A DNA stretch of 64,000 bases from Paracoccus kondratievae (GTDB lineage Bacteria; Pseudomonadota; Alphaproteobacteria; Rhodobacterales; Rhodobacteraceae). A program made the translations under genes and the position numbers. The stretch lies in NCBI RefSeq assembly GCF_009301415.1, contig NZ_CP045072.1:735001-799000 (forward strand), read 5' to 3'. The notes below the pieces were generated by a model. That model had not been told where the DNA came from and did no database searches. It was given only the letters and a program-made list of their open reading frames with translations. Below, in pieces: positions 28,972 through 37,933 of the stretch; positions within the stretch are counted from its first letter, which is position 1, and each line of letters starts with the position of its first letter.

Positions 28972-29966
28972 GGACGATCACCCGCACCCCGACAATCGCG
29001 GCCGTGCTGCTTTCGGCCACCATGCTCGCAGGCTGCGCCACCAACCGGACGCCGCAATTCAGCTACGACGCCAGCGTGCCGCTGCTGCCGACCGTGCAGG
29101 CGGCGGCAATCGACAACACGCCCCGGCCGCTGCATGTGCCCCCGGCATGGACCGTGGCGCGCGGCGGCACCGCCGCAGGCACGCCGACCGGCCGCGTCGA
29201 GAACGCCAACGCCGCCGCCCGCGTCGAGCCGCGCCGGGAAGGCTACTACAACGCCATCCAGATTTATCCGTGGTCGGAAGGTGCGCTCTATCAGGTCTAT
29301 GCCGCAGTCGGGCAGATCACGACGATCGCGCTGGAGCCGGGCGAAAGCCTGACAGGCGCGGGGCCGATTGCGGCGGGCGATACCGCCCGCTGGATCATCG
29401 GAGACACCGAGAGCGGCAGCGGTGCAAATCGCCGTGTCCATATCCTCGTGAAGCCGACACGGCCGGACATTTCCACCAACCTTGTCGTCACCACCGACCG
29501 GCGCACCTACATGCTCGAGCTGCGCGCGCGGGAATCGCTCTACATGCCGGCCGTGGCATGGGCCTATCCAGCAACGCCGGGCCAGCGCCAGACCGTTCCG
29601 GCCGCGCCGATCATCCCGGCCGAGGCGGCGCGGAACTATCGCTATGGGTTGCAAGTGCAGGGCGACAGCCCGCCGTGGCGGCCGGTTTCGGTGTTCGACG
29701 ATGGACGCCGCGTCTATGTCGTCTTTCCGGCCGGGATCGTGCAGGGCGAGATGCCGCCGATCTTCGTGCTTGGCGCGAACGGCGAGCCGCAAATCGTCAA
29801 TTCCCGCATCCACCAGAACGTCCTGATCGTGGACCGCCTGTTCGGCGCGGCCGAGCTGCGCCTTGGCAGCGGCAACCGCCAGCAGGTCGTCAGGATCGTC
29901 CGCACCAACCCGACGCAGGCCGCAGCAGAACCAGCCAGCACGACCACGGGAGGATCGTCCTCATGA
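28968..29966 (+). CDS. trbG: conjugal transfer lipoprotein/outer-membrane protein TrbG (VirB9-like)
   Basis: 332 aa from ATG at 28968. A lipoprotein signal with lipobox MLAGC (Cys24) precedes a disordered Pro-rich region and the VirB9 domain (YPWSEGALYQVYAAVGQITT, IALEPGESL, TDRRTYMLELRA). Together with TrbI it forms the outer-membrane core ring. The C-terminal part (FVLGANGEPQIVNSRIHQNV) is the VirB9 C-lobe. Length and order match the family. Confidence 0.94.
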   Translation: MRTITRTPTIAAVLLSATMLAGCATNRTPQFSYDASVPLLPTVQAAAIDNTPRPLHVPPAWTVARGGTAAGTPTGRVENANAAARVEPRREGYYNAIQIYPWSEGALYQVYAAVGQITTIALEPGESLTGAGPIAAGDTARWIIGDTESGSGANRRVHILVKPTRPDISTNLVVTTDRRTYMLELRARESLYMPAVAWAYPATPGQRQTVPAAPIIPAEAARNYRYGLQVQGDSPPWRPVSVFDDGRRVYVVFPAGIVQGEMPPIFVLGANGEPQIVNSRIHQNVLIVDRLFGAAELRLGSGNRQQVVRIVRTNPTQAAAEPASTTTGGSSS

Positions 29967-31090
29967 GCGATACCGATACCGCAGCCCCCATGCGCCTGCG
30001 CGCCGAGGCGCCGCGCGTCACCCGCCTGTCCCGCAAGATGCTGGCAGGCGTCGGCGCTGTCACCTTGCTCGGCATCGGCGGCGCACTGATATACGCGCTC
30101 CAGACCCGCGACGCAGGACCGGGCGGCGAAGAACTCTTTTCGACCGAGAACCGCCCCACGGCCGACGGCTTGTCCGGCCTGCCGAGCGACTATAGCGGGC
30201 CTGTGCTCGGCCCCGCGCTGCCCGGAGATTTGGGCCGCCCCATTCTCGACGCGCAGAACCGGGGACAACCAGTCGTGCCGCCCGTCATGGCGACGCCCGC
30301 CGTCGATCCAGAGGAAGAACGTCGCCGCGCCGAGGAAGAAGCCGCGCGCTTGAGCAATGTGTTCTTCCAGTCCGGCCCGCGCACGGGTGCGCCGGCAGGA
30401 ACGGCCATGCCCGGCCTTGCCGGGCTTGGCCTTGGTGGACAGCCCGCGACGCAGGACCGGCACGCCGCGTTCCTCAATGGACCCGTGGACCGGCAGACCG
30501 TCGCGCCGGATCGTGTCGCGCCGCCGGCATCGCCCTACATCCTTCAGGCCGGGGCCGTGATCCCGGCCGCGTTGATAACGGGCATCCGTTCCGACCTTCC
30601 GGGCCAGATCACGGCTCAAGTGACCGAGAACGTCTATGACAGCCCGACCGGCAGCCTGCTCCTGATCCCGCAGGGAACGCGCATCATCGGCCAGTATGAT
30701 GACGGCGTGACCTTCGGCCAGCGCCGCGTGTTGCTGGTCTGGAATCGCCTGATCCTGCCGGGCGGCCGTTCCATCGTTCTGGAGCGCCTGCCGGGCGCGG
30801 ACGCCAGCGGCTACGCCGGGCTTGAGGATGGCTTCGATTATCATTGGTGGGATCTGATGAAGGCCGCAGGGCTATCCACGCTGCTCACAGTCGGCACGGA
30901 GCTGGCGACGAGCGACGAGGACCGGCTTATCCGGGCTATCCGCGACGGCGCGCAGGATACCGTCAATCAGGCGGGCCAGCAGATCGTCCAACGCCAGTTG
31001 CAGGTTGCGCCGACGCTGACCATCCGGCCGGGCTTCCCGGTCAGGATCATCGTCACCCGCGACCTTGTGTTCGAGCCGGCAGGAGGTTGA
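29963..31090 (+). CDS. trbI: conjugal transfer protein TrbI (VirB10-like)
   Basis: 375 aa from ATG at 29963. Short cytoplasmic N-terminus, one membrane segment (GVGAVTLLGIGGALIYALQ), a Pro-rich linker, and the VirB10 beta-barrel (ILQAGAVIPAALITGIRSDL, LLLIPQGTRIIGQYDDGVTF, then FPVRIIVTRDLVFE). It spans the periplasm and links inner-membrane energy to the outer-membrane pore. Last core gene of the mating-pair operon. Confidence 0.95.
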   Translation: MSDTDTAAPMRLRAEAPRVTRLSRKMLAGVGAVTLLGIGGALIYALQTRDAGPGGEELFSTENRPTADGLSGLPSDYSGPVLGPALPGDLGRPILDAQNRGQPVVPPVMATPAVDPEEERRRAEEEAARLSNVFFQSGPRTGAPAGTAMPGLAGLGLGGQPATQDRHAAFLNGPVDRQTVAPDRVAPPASPYILQAGAVIPAALITGIRSDLPGQITAQVTENVYDSPTGSLLLIPQGTRIIGQYDDGVTFGQRRVLLVWNRLILPGGRSIVLERLPGADASGYAGLEDGFDYHWWDLMKAAGLSTLLTVGTELATSDEDRLIRAIRDGAQDTVNQAGQQIVQRQLQVAPTLTIRPGFPVRIIVTRDLVFEPAGG

Positions 31091-31092
31091 CC

Positions 31093-31329
31093 ATGACCAA
31101 GCTGAAACTCGGCCCGCTGCCCGACGACAAGCCGGTGAAGGTCACGCTGGAGCTGCCCGCGCCGCTTCACCGCGATCTGACCGCCTACGCCGAGGTGCTG
31201 GCCCGTGAAACCGGCCAGCCCGTCGCCGATCCCGTCAAGCTCATCGTGCCCATGCTGGAGCGGTTCATCGCCACGGATCGCGGTTTCGCCAAGGCTCGGC
31301 GTGTCCAACAGCACGCCAAGACAGCTTAA
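31093..31329 (+). CDS. DUF2274 domain-containing protein
   Basis: 78 aa. TKLKLGPLPDDKPVKVTLEL ... LHRDLTAYAEVLARETGQPV is the DUF2274 pattern, which resembles a ribbon-helix-helix protein. It always closes the trbB-to-trbI operon in this ICE class and starts 2 bp after trbI. Function unknown; regulation of the operon is a guess. It marks the end of the conserved backbone; what follows is accessory. Confidence 0.88.
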   Translation: MTKLKLGPLPDDKPVKVTLELPAPLHRDLTAYAEVLARETGQPVADPVKLIVPMLERFIATDRGFAKARRVQQHAKTA

Positions 31330-31387
31330 GAATGATATGTGATGATGACGTTTGCTCGGTGTGCCGGGCCAGCAAACAGTTAAGTTG

Positions 31388-31629
31388 ATCGAGGGGCCAG
31401 TTGCCAAGATTTCCTGGCGGTCGGGCCGCGAAGCGCGCTCCGCTCTTTGTCAAGGTCGGGCGCTGGCAACTGTGTATCCCAGGTCATCTCCCGGTGTGAG
31501 TCGACCTTGGTTGTCCAGAACCAGAATGACACCGGCGCGCTGCAAGCGACCCAGGTCGGCAACCAGCTTCTCGCTACGCAAAGCCAGCAGCTTTCCGACC
31601 TGATCTCGCTCATGTCGGGCAATGGCTGA
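31388..31629 (+). pseudogene. degraded scraps of trbC and trbJ
   Basis: 31388-31411 matches 24 bp of trbC (the codons for IEGPVAKI) with three substitutions. From about 31513 to the stop at 31629 the reading QNQNDTGALQATQVGNQLLA then TQSQQLSDLISLMSGNG aligns with the C-terminal part of TrbJ (QATQAGNQLLALQSQQLSDL). The bases between are unassigned. These are remains of another trb operon joined here, probably during acquisition of the downstream block. No functional start or domain survives. The rest of 31330-31731 looks non-coding. Confidence 0.78.
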
Positions 31630-31731
31630 ACTGCCCGTCGTATTTGGCATTTCGCGATCGGGGGTTCCGCCACAAAAGCATTGACCGTACTGGAAGTTGT
31701 AGAGACACTCGTGGTTGTTTCCGGGGGGCAG

Positions 31732-33615
31732 ATGATGCGTTTAGTTGGTCTTACAGTTGAGAATTTTCGTTGTTACTCAGCACCTGTCACGGTGCGCTTT
31801 GGTAACTTGACCGCGCTCGTTGGTAGAAATGACGTAGGTAAATCTACCCTCATGGACGCGCTGGCGATCTTCTTTGAGACTGCTTCGCCTGATAAGGACG
31901 ACGCCTGCAAGGCAGGTGATCCGAAACAGATGCGCATAACATGCGAATTCGATCAGCTTCCTGAACAGCTGGTAGTGGATGCTGAATTTCCTACCACGCT
32001 CTCTGGTGAGTATCTTCTGAGTACGAATGGAACGCTCGTCATTCGGAAGACCTACAATGGAAGTCTAGGGACGCCGAAGATTACTGCGATTGAAGCCTTA
32101 GCGGACCATCCGACGGCAGCGGGGTATAGCGACCTTCTCACTCTCAAAAAGGCCGAACTTGCCAAGCGGGCGGCCGATCAAGGTGTAAATTTGGATGGCG
32201 TGGACAAGAGGGCGAACGCTCTCGTGCGAGCGGCGATCTGGCAGAGCTGTGGCGACCTCAAACTAGCAACGGCCGCGGTGTCGCTAGATGCAGAGGGAAG
32301 CAAACAGGTCTGGGCCGAGTTACAGCAATACCTGCCGACATTTGCGCTATTTAAGTCAGACCGAGCTAGTACGGATCAGGATGCGGAAGCTCAAGACCCT
32401 CTGAAGGCCGCAATCAGAGAGGCGATCAAGGCCGTCGAACCGAAGTTGCAAGAAGTTCGAGATTATGTTGAAAATGAGGTGAAAAAAATTGCCGCTGCGA
32501 CTGTAGATAAATTGCGGGAAATGGATGCATCCGTTGCTGAAACCCTAAACCCAGTCATAGCGACTAAAAAATGGGATACGTTGTTTTCTACGAGTATTAC
32601 GGGTGATGAGGGTATTCCTCTCAATAAACGTGGGAGCGGCGTGAAGCGCCTCGTCCTTCTCAATTTTTTTCGTGCGAAAGCTGAGAAGTCCGCAGCGGAA
32701 AAAAGCTCATCCTCGGTGATCTATGCCATCGAGGAACCCGAAACCAGCCAGCATCCTAGAAACCAACGCCTGTTATTGAACGCTCTTCGAGAACTCTCAG
32801 ATGGGGACGGCAAGCAAGTCATAGTCACCACGCATACTCCCATGTTGGCTCGTTATCTGGACGAGACTGATCTTCGCTTCATCCAGCGGGGAGAAGATGG
32901 AATTCGTTTGATCAGCGAAGGTAGCGAAGCGACCTCGGCTGAGATTGCAAAATCGCTTGGAGTGCTTCCTGACCACAATGTGAAGATCTTCATCGGTGTC
33001 GAAGGTCCGCATGATATTTCATTTCTCAAAGGTGTGTCGCGGGTACTCATCGCCGCAGGCGAAGATGTGCCCGACCTCGAACAGCTCGAATTAGATGGTG
33101 AACTCATCTTCGTGCCCCTCGGGGGCAGTAATTTAGCTTTATGGGCTTCACGGCTGGCTCCGTTCAACAGACCAGAGTTTCACATTTGTGATCGTGACAA
33201 TCCACCGCCAGGTCAACCAAAGTATGTGGATCATATGAATGCGATTAACGCCCGTGCCGGATGTCGTGCTGTGGCAACCCAAAAACGTGAGTTGGAGAGT
33301 TACCTACACCATGAGGCTATTTGTGAAGCCTACGCCCTGAACCAAATAAACATCGCCTTTGGGGTGCCCTTTGGCGATTTCGATGATGTCCCCCAAATTG
33401 TGGCGCAGGCGGTCCACGCGGTTAATGGTGCTGACCCTTGGGGCAACCTTGACGAGGAGAAGCGTCGGAAGAAGGAGAGCGCAGCGAAGCGCTATCTCAA
33501 CAACACGGCGATATCTCGGATGACCGTCGATAGGCTCGCCGTAGCAGACCCTCAGAATGAGATCAGAGGTTGGCTTGCTACGATTTCACAAATGATGGTC
33601 GCGGGTGCTGCGTAA
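31732..33615 (+). CDS. OLD-family ATPase with TOPRIM nuclease domain (putative defence protein)
   Basis: 627 aa from ATG at 31732 (an in-frame TTG at 31681 and ATG at 31735 are alternatives). The ABC-type ATPase has Walker A LVGRNDVGKST (about residues 30-40) and Walker B IYAIEEPETSQHP (about 330-343), followed by an H-loop-like VIVTTHTP. The TOPRIM part starts with IGVEGPHDISFLKG (acidic residue near 423) and has the DxD motif HICDRDN (near 486). OLD proteins are ATP-controlled nucleases; relatives occur in Gabija (GajA) and in retron and PARIS-like systems. Lower GC than the trb genes. It is 40 bp upstream of the next gene, so probably one operon. Confidence 0.88.
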   Translation: MMRLVGLTVENFRCYSAPVTVRFGNLTALVGRNDVGKSTLMDALAIFFETASPDKDDACKAGDPKQMRITCEFDQLPEQLVVDAEFPTTLSGEYLLSTNGTLVIRKTYNGSLGTPKITAIEALADHPTAAGYSDLLTLKKAELAKRAADQGVNLDGVDKRANALVRAAIWQSCGDLKLATAAVSLDAEGSKQVWAELQQYLPTFALFKSDRASTDQDAEAQDPLKAAIREAIKAVEPKLQEVRDYVENEVKKIAAATVDKLREMDASVAETLNPVIATKKWDTLFSTSITGDEGIPLNKRGSGVKRLVLLNFFRAKAEKSAAEKSSSSVIYAIEEPETSQHPRNQRLLLNALRELSDGDGKQVIVTTHTPMLARYLDETDLRFIQRGEDGIRLISEGSEATSAEIAKSLGVLPDHNVKIFIGVEGPHDISFLKGVSRVLIAAGEDVPDLEQLELDGELIFVPLGGSNLALWASRLAPFNRPEFHICDRDNPPPGQPKYVDHMNAINARAGCRAVATQKRELESYLHHEAICEAYALNQINIAFGVPFGDFDDVPQIVAQAVHAVNGADPWGNLDEEKRRKKESAAKRYLNNTAISRMTVDRLAVADPQNEIRGWLATISQMMVAGAA

Positions 33616-33655
33616 TCATTCTAGCTAGCGACGGGTTGCCTCGGGCGAAAATCAT

Positions 33656-34510
33656 ATGCCACTGTCTATAAATCCTTCTCCAACTACGGAATGTAATTTT
33701 TCGGAATGGATAATTGGCAAAAAAAATCGTGCCAAGCTGATCGAAATTATCGCCTATCTCTATTTGCGACAGGAGGAAAACGCTCAGCGAGTGATCAATG
33801 CTTTGGAACCGCGACGGCGCGTTTCAAAAGGCAGGGTCGCTCAGAATGTCGTGAGGAAGCTGACGGCTCCGCGTGCTGAAGACGTTGAGCTTTTCCGGTC
33901 GGGAACCGACGAACAGAAGGAGGCGGCAAGAAAGCGGATAAGGACGTCCGTTATTCACCGGGACGGACTGTTATTCCAGCATATCTCCTGGGTTGCGGCT
34001 CGGCTAGCTCTTCCGAACGGCTATATGACATCGCCTCATGTCCGACAGGCAGACAAGGGATTCGACGGCTTTATAATCGAACTGGAAGATGGTGGGCGCG
34101 AGATCAAGCGCATTGTGCTTTGTGAGGACAAGGCTTCGAAATCGCCGCGCAGCCTTATAAGCTCCAGCGTATGGCCTGAGATCGGAACTATTCTGTGCGG
34201 TGATCGCGATGATGAAATTCTCGCCGACCTCGTAACCTTGCTGAAGAGTGTCCCTGACATCGATGCTGAGGCAGCGGTCGACGAAATGTTTTGGGAAGGT
34301 GCTCGCGAGTTCAGAGTTGCCGTGGCCACCGGCGAAGATCAGCGCAAGGCCGGAAATTTTCTGCATATCATAGCTGGGTTTGAAGCGGTCGCTGGTGGTG
34401 AGCTCGAAAGTCGCACGGCCGGAGTGCTGGCTTTCGAGGACGTGCGCAAAGGGTTGGCTCTTCTCGCCGGCGAGGTGGCGGCTAAAATCCAGGAGATCGC
34501 CGGTGTTTGA
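33656..34510 (+). CDS. PD-(D/E)xK-like nuclease, HamA/DUF1837-type (putative defence effector)
   Basis: 284 aa. No close family is certain, but KGFDGFIIEL followed by IKRIVLCEDKAS gives the spacing of a PD-(D/E)xK nuclease (Asp137, Glu157, Lys159). Size, fold outline and position just before a large Ski2-like helicase match HamA of Hachiman, whose nuclease is held in check by the HamB helicase until phage DNA is sensed. The first 120 residues are helical and lack a recognised domain. Its stop overlaps the helicase start. A cautious name is 'HamA-like'. Confidence 0.68.
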   Translation: MPLSINPSPTTECNFSEWIIGKKNRAKLIEIIAYLYLRQEENAQRVINALEPRRRVSKGRVAQNVVRKLTAPRAEDVELFRSGTDEQKEAARKRIRTSVIHRDGLLFQHISWVAARLALPNGYMTSPHVRQADKGFDGFIIELEDGGREIKRIVLCEDKASKSPRSLISSSVWPEIGTILCGDRDDEILADLVTLLKSVPDIDAEAAVDEMFWEGAREFRVAVATGEDQRKAGNFLHIIAGFEAVAGGELESRTAGVLAFEDVRKGLALLAGEVAAKIQEIAGV

Positions 34511-37500
34511 TCCAAGTTCTCGCGCTCTTCTACGAGAGGCTCCTGATCTACCGGGTCTCGATCCTGAAACGCTGGATGAGTTGTTGACGGTGGCCCACAT
34601 TGAGTTGGCGACAGTTCGCCTTCTGTCCCGTGAAGGTGAATCTGAGCCTGCAAGCGGAGTGATCGACCGGGTAAGGCGTCTTGCTTCGACTTTTGAAGCC
34701 TATGTTGCACTCAATCTTCGACCGGAGCAGACGCGTGCCGCAGCTTTCGTCGCAGCTAGTGCTCATCAGATCTTGAGCCGCGTTCGTGAAACTGCATTGG
34801 ATCGTCCAACCGTTATTTCGAGTGATGCTATTGGATCATCAATCTCCGCAACGCTACTGTTCCTGATTGCTGATCGGGCGGCGGACGCAGCGGAAGTGGC
34901 GGGGCAGCTCCGGGCCAGGGGCGAACGGCGGGCGGTTAGACGGTCTCTGATCCTGAGCCTTCGGGAATTGGCAACTGGCAATCTCACGACGCTGATAGAG
35001 CGTGACCTCGGCGAAGACTCCATCGCGACGGGAGATAGCCGAGAAGTAGCCACTGACCTTCTTCTAAGGGAATGTGCCTACGTGGTTCAGGGACTTGGAC
35101 AGGAGGCGCGCGGGAGCGCTGTGTCCGACCCTGATATCCGCTCAAGGCTCAAGCGTGTTATCCGCTTGTCCGAGGCCTCAGCGGTGGAGATCAACGTAGC
35201 GCTGGAAGGAACCGTGCACCACCAGTTTGCCGGTCCACATCATCTGGCCACACTGTTGAGTCGGCTTGTTGATGGAATGCAGGCCGCGATGCTGGTTCGA
35301 CTCCCAACACCATCTGGAGCGCAAGCTAAGGCATGGGCCGACTGGCTCCTGTCTCAGACGCAATCGCGCCCATTTCTATGGATCAATCATCTGAAAGCTG
35401 TCAGGACGGGATACCTGAACCGTGGCAGGTCCATGGTGATGACATCGCCCACTGGTTCGGGGAAGACCACGCTATCCGTCCTGAAAATCGCAGCAACCCT
35501 ATGCGCGGGCGAGAGCGTCGTCTACCTGGCTCCTACTCACGCTCTCGTAGATCAGGTAGAGACCGATCTCTCTGCACAAATCGGAGGCCTAGAGGCGGTC
35601 AGCGTCGTTGAAGACGTTGCGCTCGAAGAGCTTGGGGACAAGCTGCCACCATTCTCCGTCATGACACCCGAGCGTTGCCTTGCCCTCCTTGGTTTCGCGC
35701 CTGAGCTTTTCGACAAGGTCGGCCTCCTCGTCTTCGATGAGTTCCATCTCATTAGTGCCGACGATCCGGCTACGTCATCGAAAATCAGCGCACGCGCCAT
35801 TGATGCGATGTTAGCGCTCCTGACGTTTCTCCGCCATCGCAAGGAAGCAGACCTGCTGCTGCTGTCTGCTATGGTCGCCAACGGCGCCGAAATCGCTCGT
35901 TGGCTGCGGGCCGTGACGGGAAGGGAGGTCGAAGCGTTTGACGATCCTTGGAAGCCAACACGGCAACTTCGCTCTTGCGTCATCTATGATCGCTCTGACG
36001 TGCTTCAGGCTGTGCAAGCGGCATCGAAGGCGAAGACCCAGTCCGCGCGGAGTCGGGTCCCCGCACAGCCTCTTGGACTCTTTTCGTTGATTTCTGGATG
36101 GCACCCCAAAAGGTCGGAGAAGCTGGTCGTGCAGGCGCTCACGGATCAACGGCCGCCGCTCGTGAAAAATGCCAAGGGGAAATTGACATCGAACAGGAAC
36201 GAAGTCGCTGCGCGGATCGCGGCCGACTATGCGGCCGTAGGAAAGCGCGTGATCGTCTTCTGCAACGATACTAAAGCATGCGGGAGCGTTGCGGATCAGA
36301 TCAATGGACTACTGGCCCCGGCCACCATCGCTCTGGATGAGACGCAGGAGGAAATGCGCAAGTCAGTTCTCAGGGATGTGGGAGCGGCCGAAGCCACATT
36401 CGATCCCATGGGGTGCAGAGCAGCGGTGCATCATGGTGATCTGCTGCCATTGGAGCGGCGGTTGACGGAAAGCGTTTTTCGGGTTCGCAGGGATTCTGAG
36501 AGTGAGGATCTGGGCCTTGATGTGGTTGCCGCGACATCCACAATTGCGCAAGGGTTGAATCTGCCGTGCGATGTCGTGATTCTTGCAGGAACCGACAGGA
36601 GCGCGGTTGATGACCCAAGCGGCAACCCCCGCACGGACTTGCGCCCTCACGAGATACTTAATGCGCTCGGGAGGGCTGGACGCGCGGCGTATGCTGCAAC
36701 CGGTCTGGCAATCGTTGTTCCCGCAAAACCCATCGGTGTGGAAAGAGGGAGCCTCTCTCTTCCGTCCGAAGGAATTCTGAAGACCGTTTTCTCCGAGCAG
36801 GATGCCTGTGAGGAGGTTTATGATCCGATAGAGTTGCTTCTTGATCGGATCGAGGTATCCGCTAACCCTGATCCAAAAGTGCAGTCGATAATCCGGCGTT
36901 TGTCTGCTGTCACCACAGCAGGAGAGAGCGGCTTCGACGATATCGTTCGCCGTTCGCTGGGGTTTTTCCGGCGTAGGGAAGCTAATGCTTTGGGGGCGGA
37001 CAAATGGCTCGAACGTCGCCGAACCGCGCTCAGGGCTGCCGAGGAACAACTGGAAGATCCGCCCGTTCTTGATTGGCAACGGGAAATTGCTGTCCGCAAT
37101 GGTGTTCCGCCAAGACTGATCGAAAGATTGGTCGAGGCGTTTGATCATGCGCCAGTTGAAAAGACGGCTACCGAGGACTGGATCAACTGGCTGCTGGATA
37201 TTGTGGCCGAACATCCTTTGGATTTGACGATCTTCGTCAGGGAAACAGCTCTTGAGTCCGTTTTCGGCCGCGCCTACACGAATACAACAAAACCTAAGGC
37301 CACCGCTAAGCGGATATTGGGAGCGCTCAAGACGTTGGTTTCAATGTGGTGCGCAGGACGCACGCTGGTCGAGATCGAGGCTTGGCTTCTCGCGTTCATT
37401 CGGAAGCACGAAGGAGAGGTCAAACAGCGAGCAAACCAATCCTCAACAGCACAACGGGCTCGCCGCTTCGCCATACGCATCGCCCCTGATCTCGGCTTTC

Positions 37501-37793
37501 TGTGTGGCGTGCTTGGGCAGATCGCCGCTTACAAGACCGCTGAAGAGGGCGGGGTTTCACTTCCCGTGGTTGACATGTTGCCACAGATGGTACGAGCTGG
37601 GGATCATGATCGTCATCATACGGCCTTAAGACAAATGACAACAAACGCCTCGCGGGTTGAGACTTTTGGAGCGTATGTTTCATTGCGTGGGTCATTCAAG
37701 GCGGGTGCATCCGCAGAAATGGATGTTGTACGAGACGAGGTTACTACGGCAATGTTGCTCCAGTCATTCACGGATTTGGACGACGAGGAATAG
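34503..37793 (+). CDS. Ski2-like DExH helicase, HamB-like (putative defence protein)
   Basis: 1096 aa from a GTG at 34503, which overlaps the upstream stop and has aggag 7 bases before it; the longer frame from 34380 is unlikely. After a 300-residue helical N-terminal region come motif I TSPTGSGKTT (about 313-322), motif II LLVFDEFHLI (about 408-417), motif III LLSAMVAN, and motifs V/VI (VVAATSTIAQGLNLP; NALGRAGRAAYA near 720). A large C-terminal region without recognised domain follows. Helicase plus small nuclease is the Hachiman arrangement; here an OLD gene is added in front. Confidence 0.85.
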   Translation: MFDPSSRALLREAPDLPGLDPETLDELLTVAHIELATVRLLSREGESEPASGVIDRVRRLASTFEAYVALNLRPEQTRAAAFVAASAHQILSRVRETALDRPTVISSDAIGSSISATLLFLIADRAADAAEVAGQLRARGERRAVRRSLILSLRELATGNLTTLIERDLGEDSIATGDSREVATDLLLRECAYVVQGLGQEARGSAVSDPDIRSRLKRVIRLSEASAVEINVALEGTVHHQFAGPHHLATLLSRLVDGMQAAMLVRLPTPSGAQAKAWADWLLSQTQSRPFLWINHLKAVRTGYLNRGRSMVMTSPTGSGKTTLSVLKIAATLCAGESVVYLAPTHALVDQVETDLSAQIGGLEAVSVVEDVALEELGDKLPPFSVMTPERCLALLGFAPELFDKVGLLVFDEFHLISADDPATSSKISARAIDAMLALLTFLRHRKEADLLLLSAMVANGAEIARWLRAVTGREVEAFDDPWKPTRQLRSCVIYDRSDVLQAVQAASKAKTQSARSRVPAQPLGLFSLISGWHPKRSEKLVVQALTDQRPPLVKNAKGKLTSNRNEVAARIAADYAAVGKRVIVFCNDTKACGSVADQINGLLAPATIALDETQEEMRKSVLRDVGAAEATFDPMGCRAAVHHGDLLPLERRLTESVFRVRRDSESEDLGLDVVAATSTIAQGLNLPCDVVILAGTDRSAVDDPSGNPRTDLRPHEILNALGRAGRAAYAATGLAIVVPAKPIGVERGSLSLPSEGILKTVFSEQDACEEVYDPIELLLDRIEVSANPDPKVQSIIRRLSAVTTAGESGFDDIVRRSLGFFRRREANALGADKWLERRRTALRAAEEQLEDPPVLDWQREIAVRNGVPPRLIERLVEAFDHAPVEKTATEDWINWLLDIVAEHPLDLTIFVRETALESVFGRAYTNTTKPKATAKRILGALKTLVSMWCAGRTLVEIEAWLLAFIRKHEGEVKQRANQSSTAQRARRFAIRIAPDLGFLCGVLGQIAAYKTAEEGGVSLPVVDMLPQMVRAGDHDRHHTALRQMTTNASRVETFGAYVSLRGSFKAGASAEMDVVRDEVTTAMLLQSFTDLDDEE

Positions 37794-37870
37794 GCCTCAA
37801 AACAATCCAAGCGCCGATTGCTCCATTTCAGACAGTGACTTGTAGTGAATGTTGGTATCGGTAGTTGCAC

Positions 37871-37884
37871 GCCCCCGCAACCAA
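37871..37884. repeat. right attachment-site direct repeat (attR core)
   Basis: Second copy of gcccccgcaaccaa, identical to the tRNA 3' end at 2052-2065. It falls 77 bp after the helicase stop and 50 bp before a recombinase remnant read towards it. It therefore serves as the right end of the ICE and as the left end of an older element. Confidence 0.8.
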
Positions 37885-37897
37885 CGATAATTGCGAA

Positions 37898-37927
37898 ACC
37901 TCCGTAGCATAATGCGCGGAGGTTTTT
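37898..37927 (+). terminator. intrinsic terminator just beyond attR
   Basis: Arms acctccg (37898-37904) and cggaggt (37917-37923) flank a 12-nt loop and run into five T. It lies 14 bp after the attachment repeat. It may be the terminator that originally followed the initiator tRNA before insertion, or that of the second element; it would also stop read-through from the helicase gene. Confidence 0.7.
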
Positions 37928-37933
37928 GCGTTT

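Noticed and set aside
31681..31731. Upstream TTG start for the OLD ATPase
   Set aside because: Adds 17 residues before the conserved MRLVGLTVENFRCY start, and there is no ribosome site in front of it.
34380..34502. Longer helicase start overlapping the nuclease gene by 130 bp
   Set aside because: GTG at 34503 has a well-placed aggag and a normal overlap; the added residues look like an out-of-frame reading of the nuclease gene.
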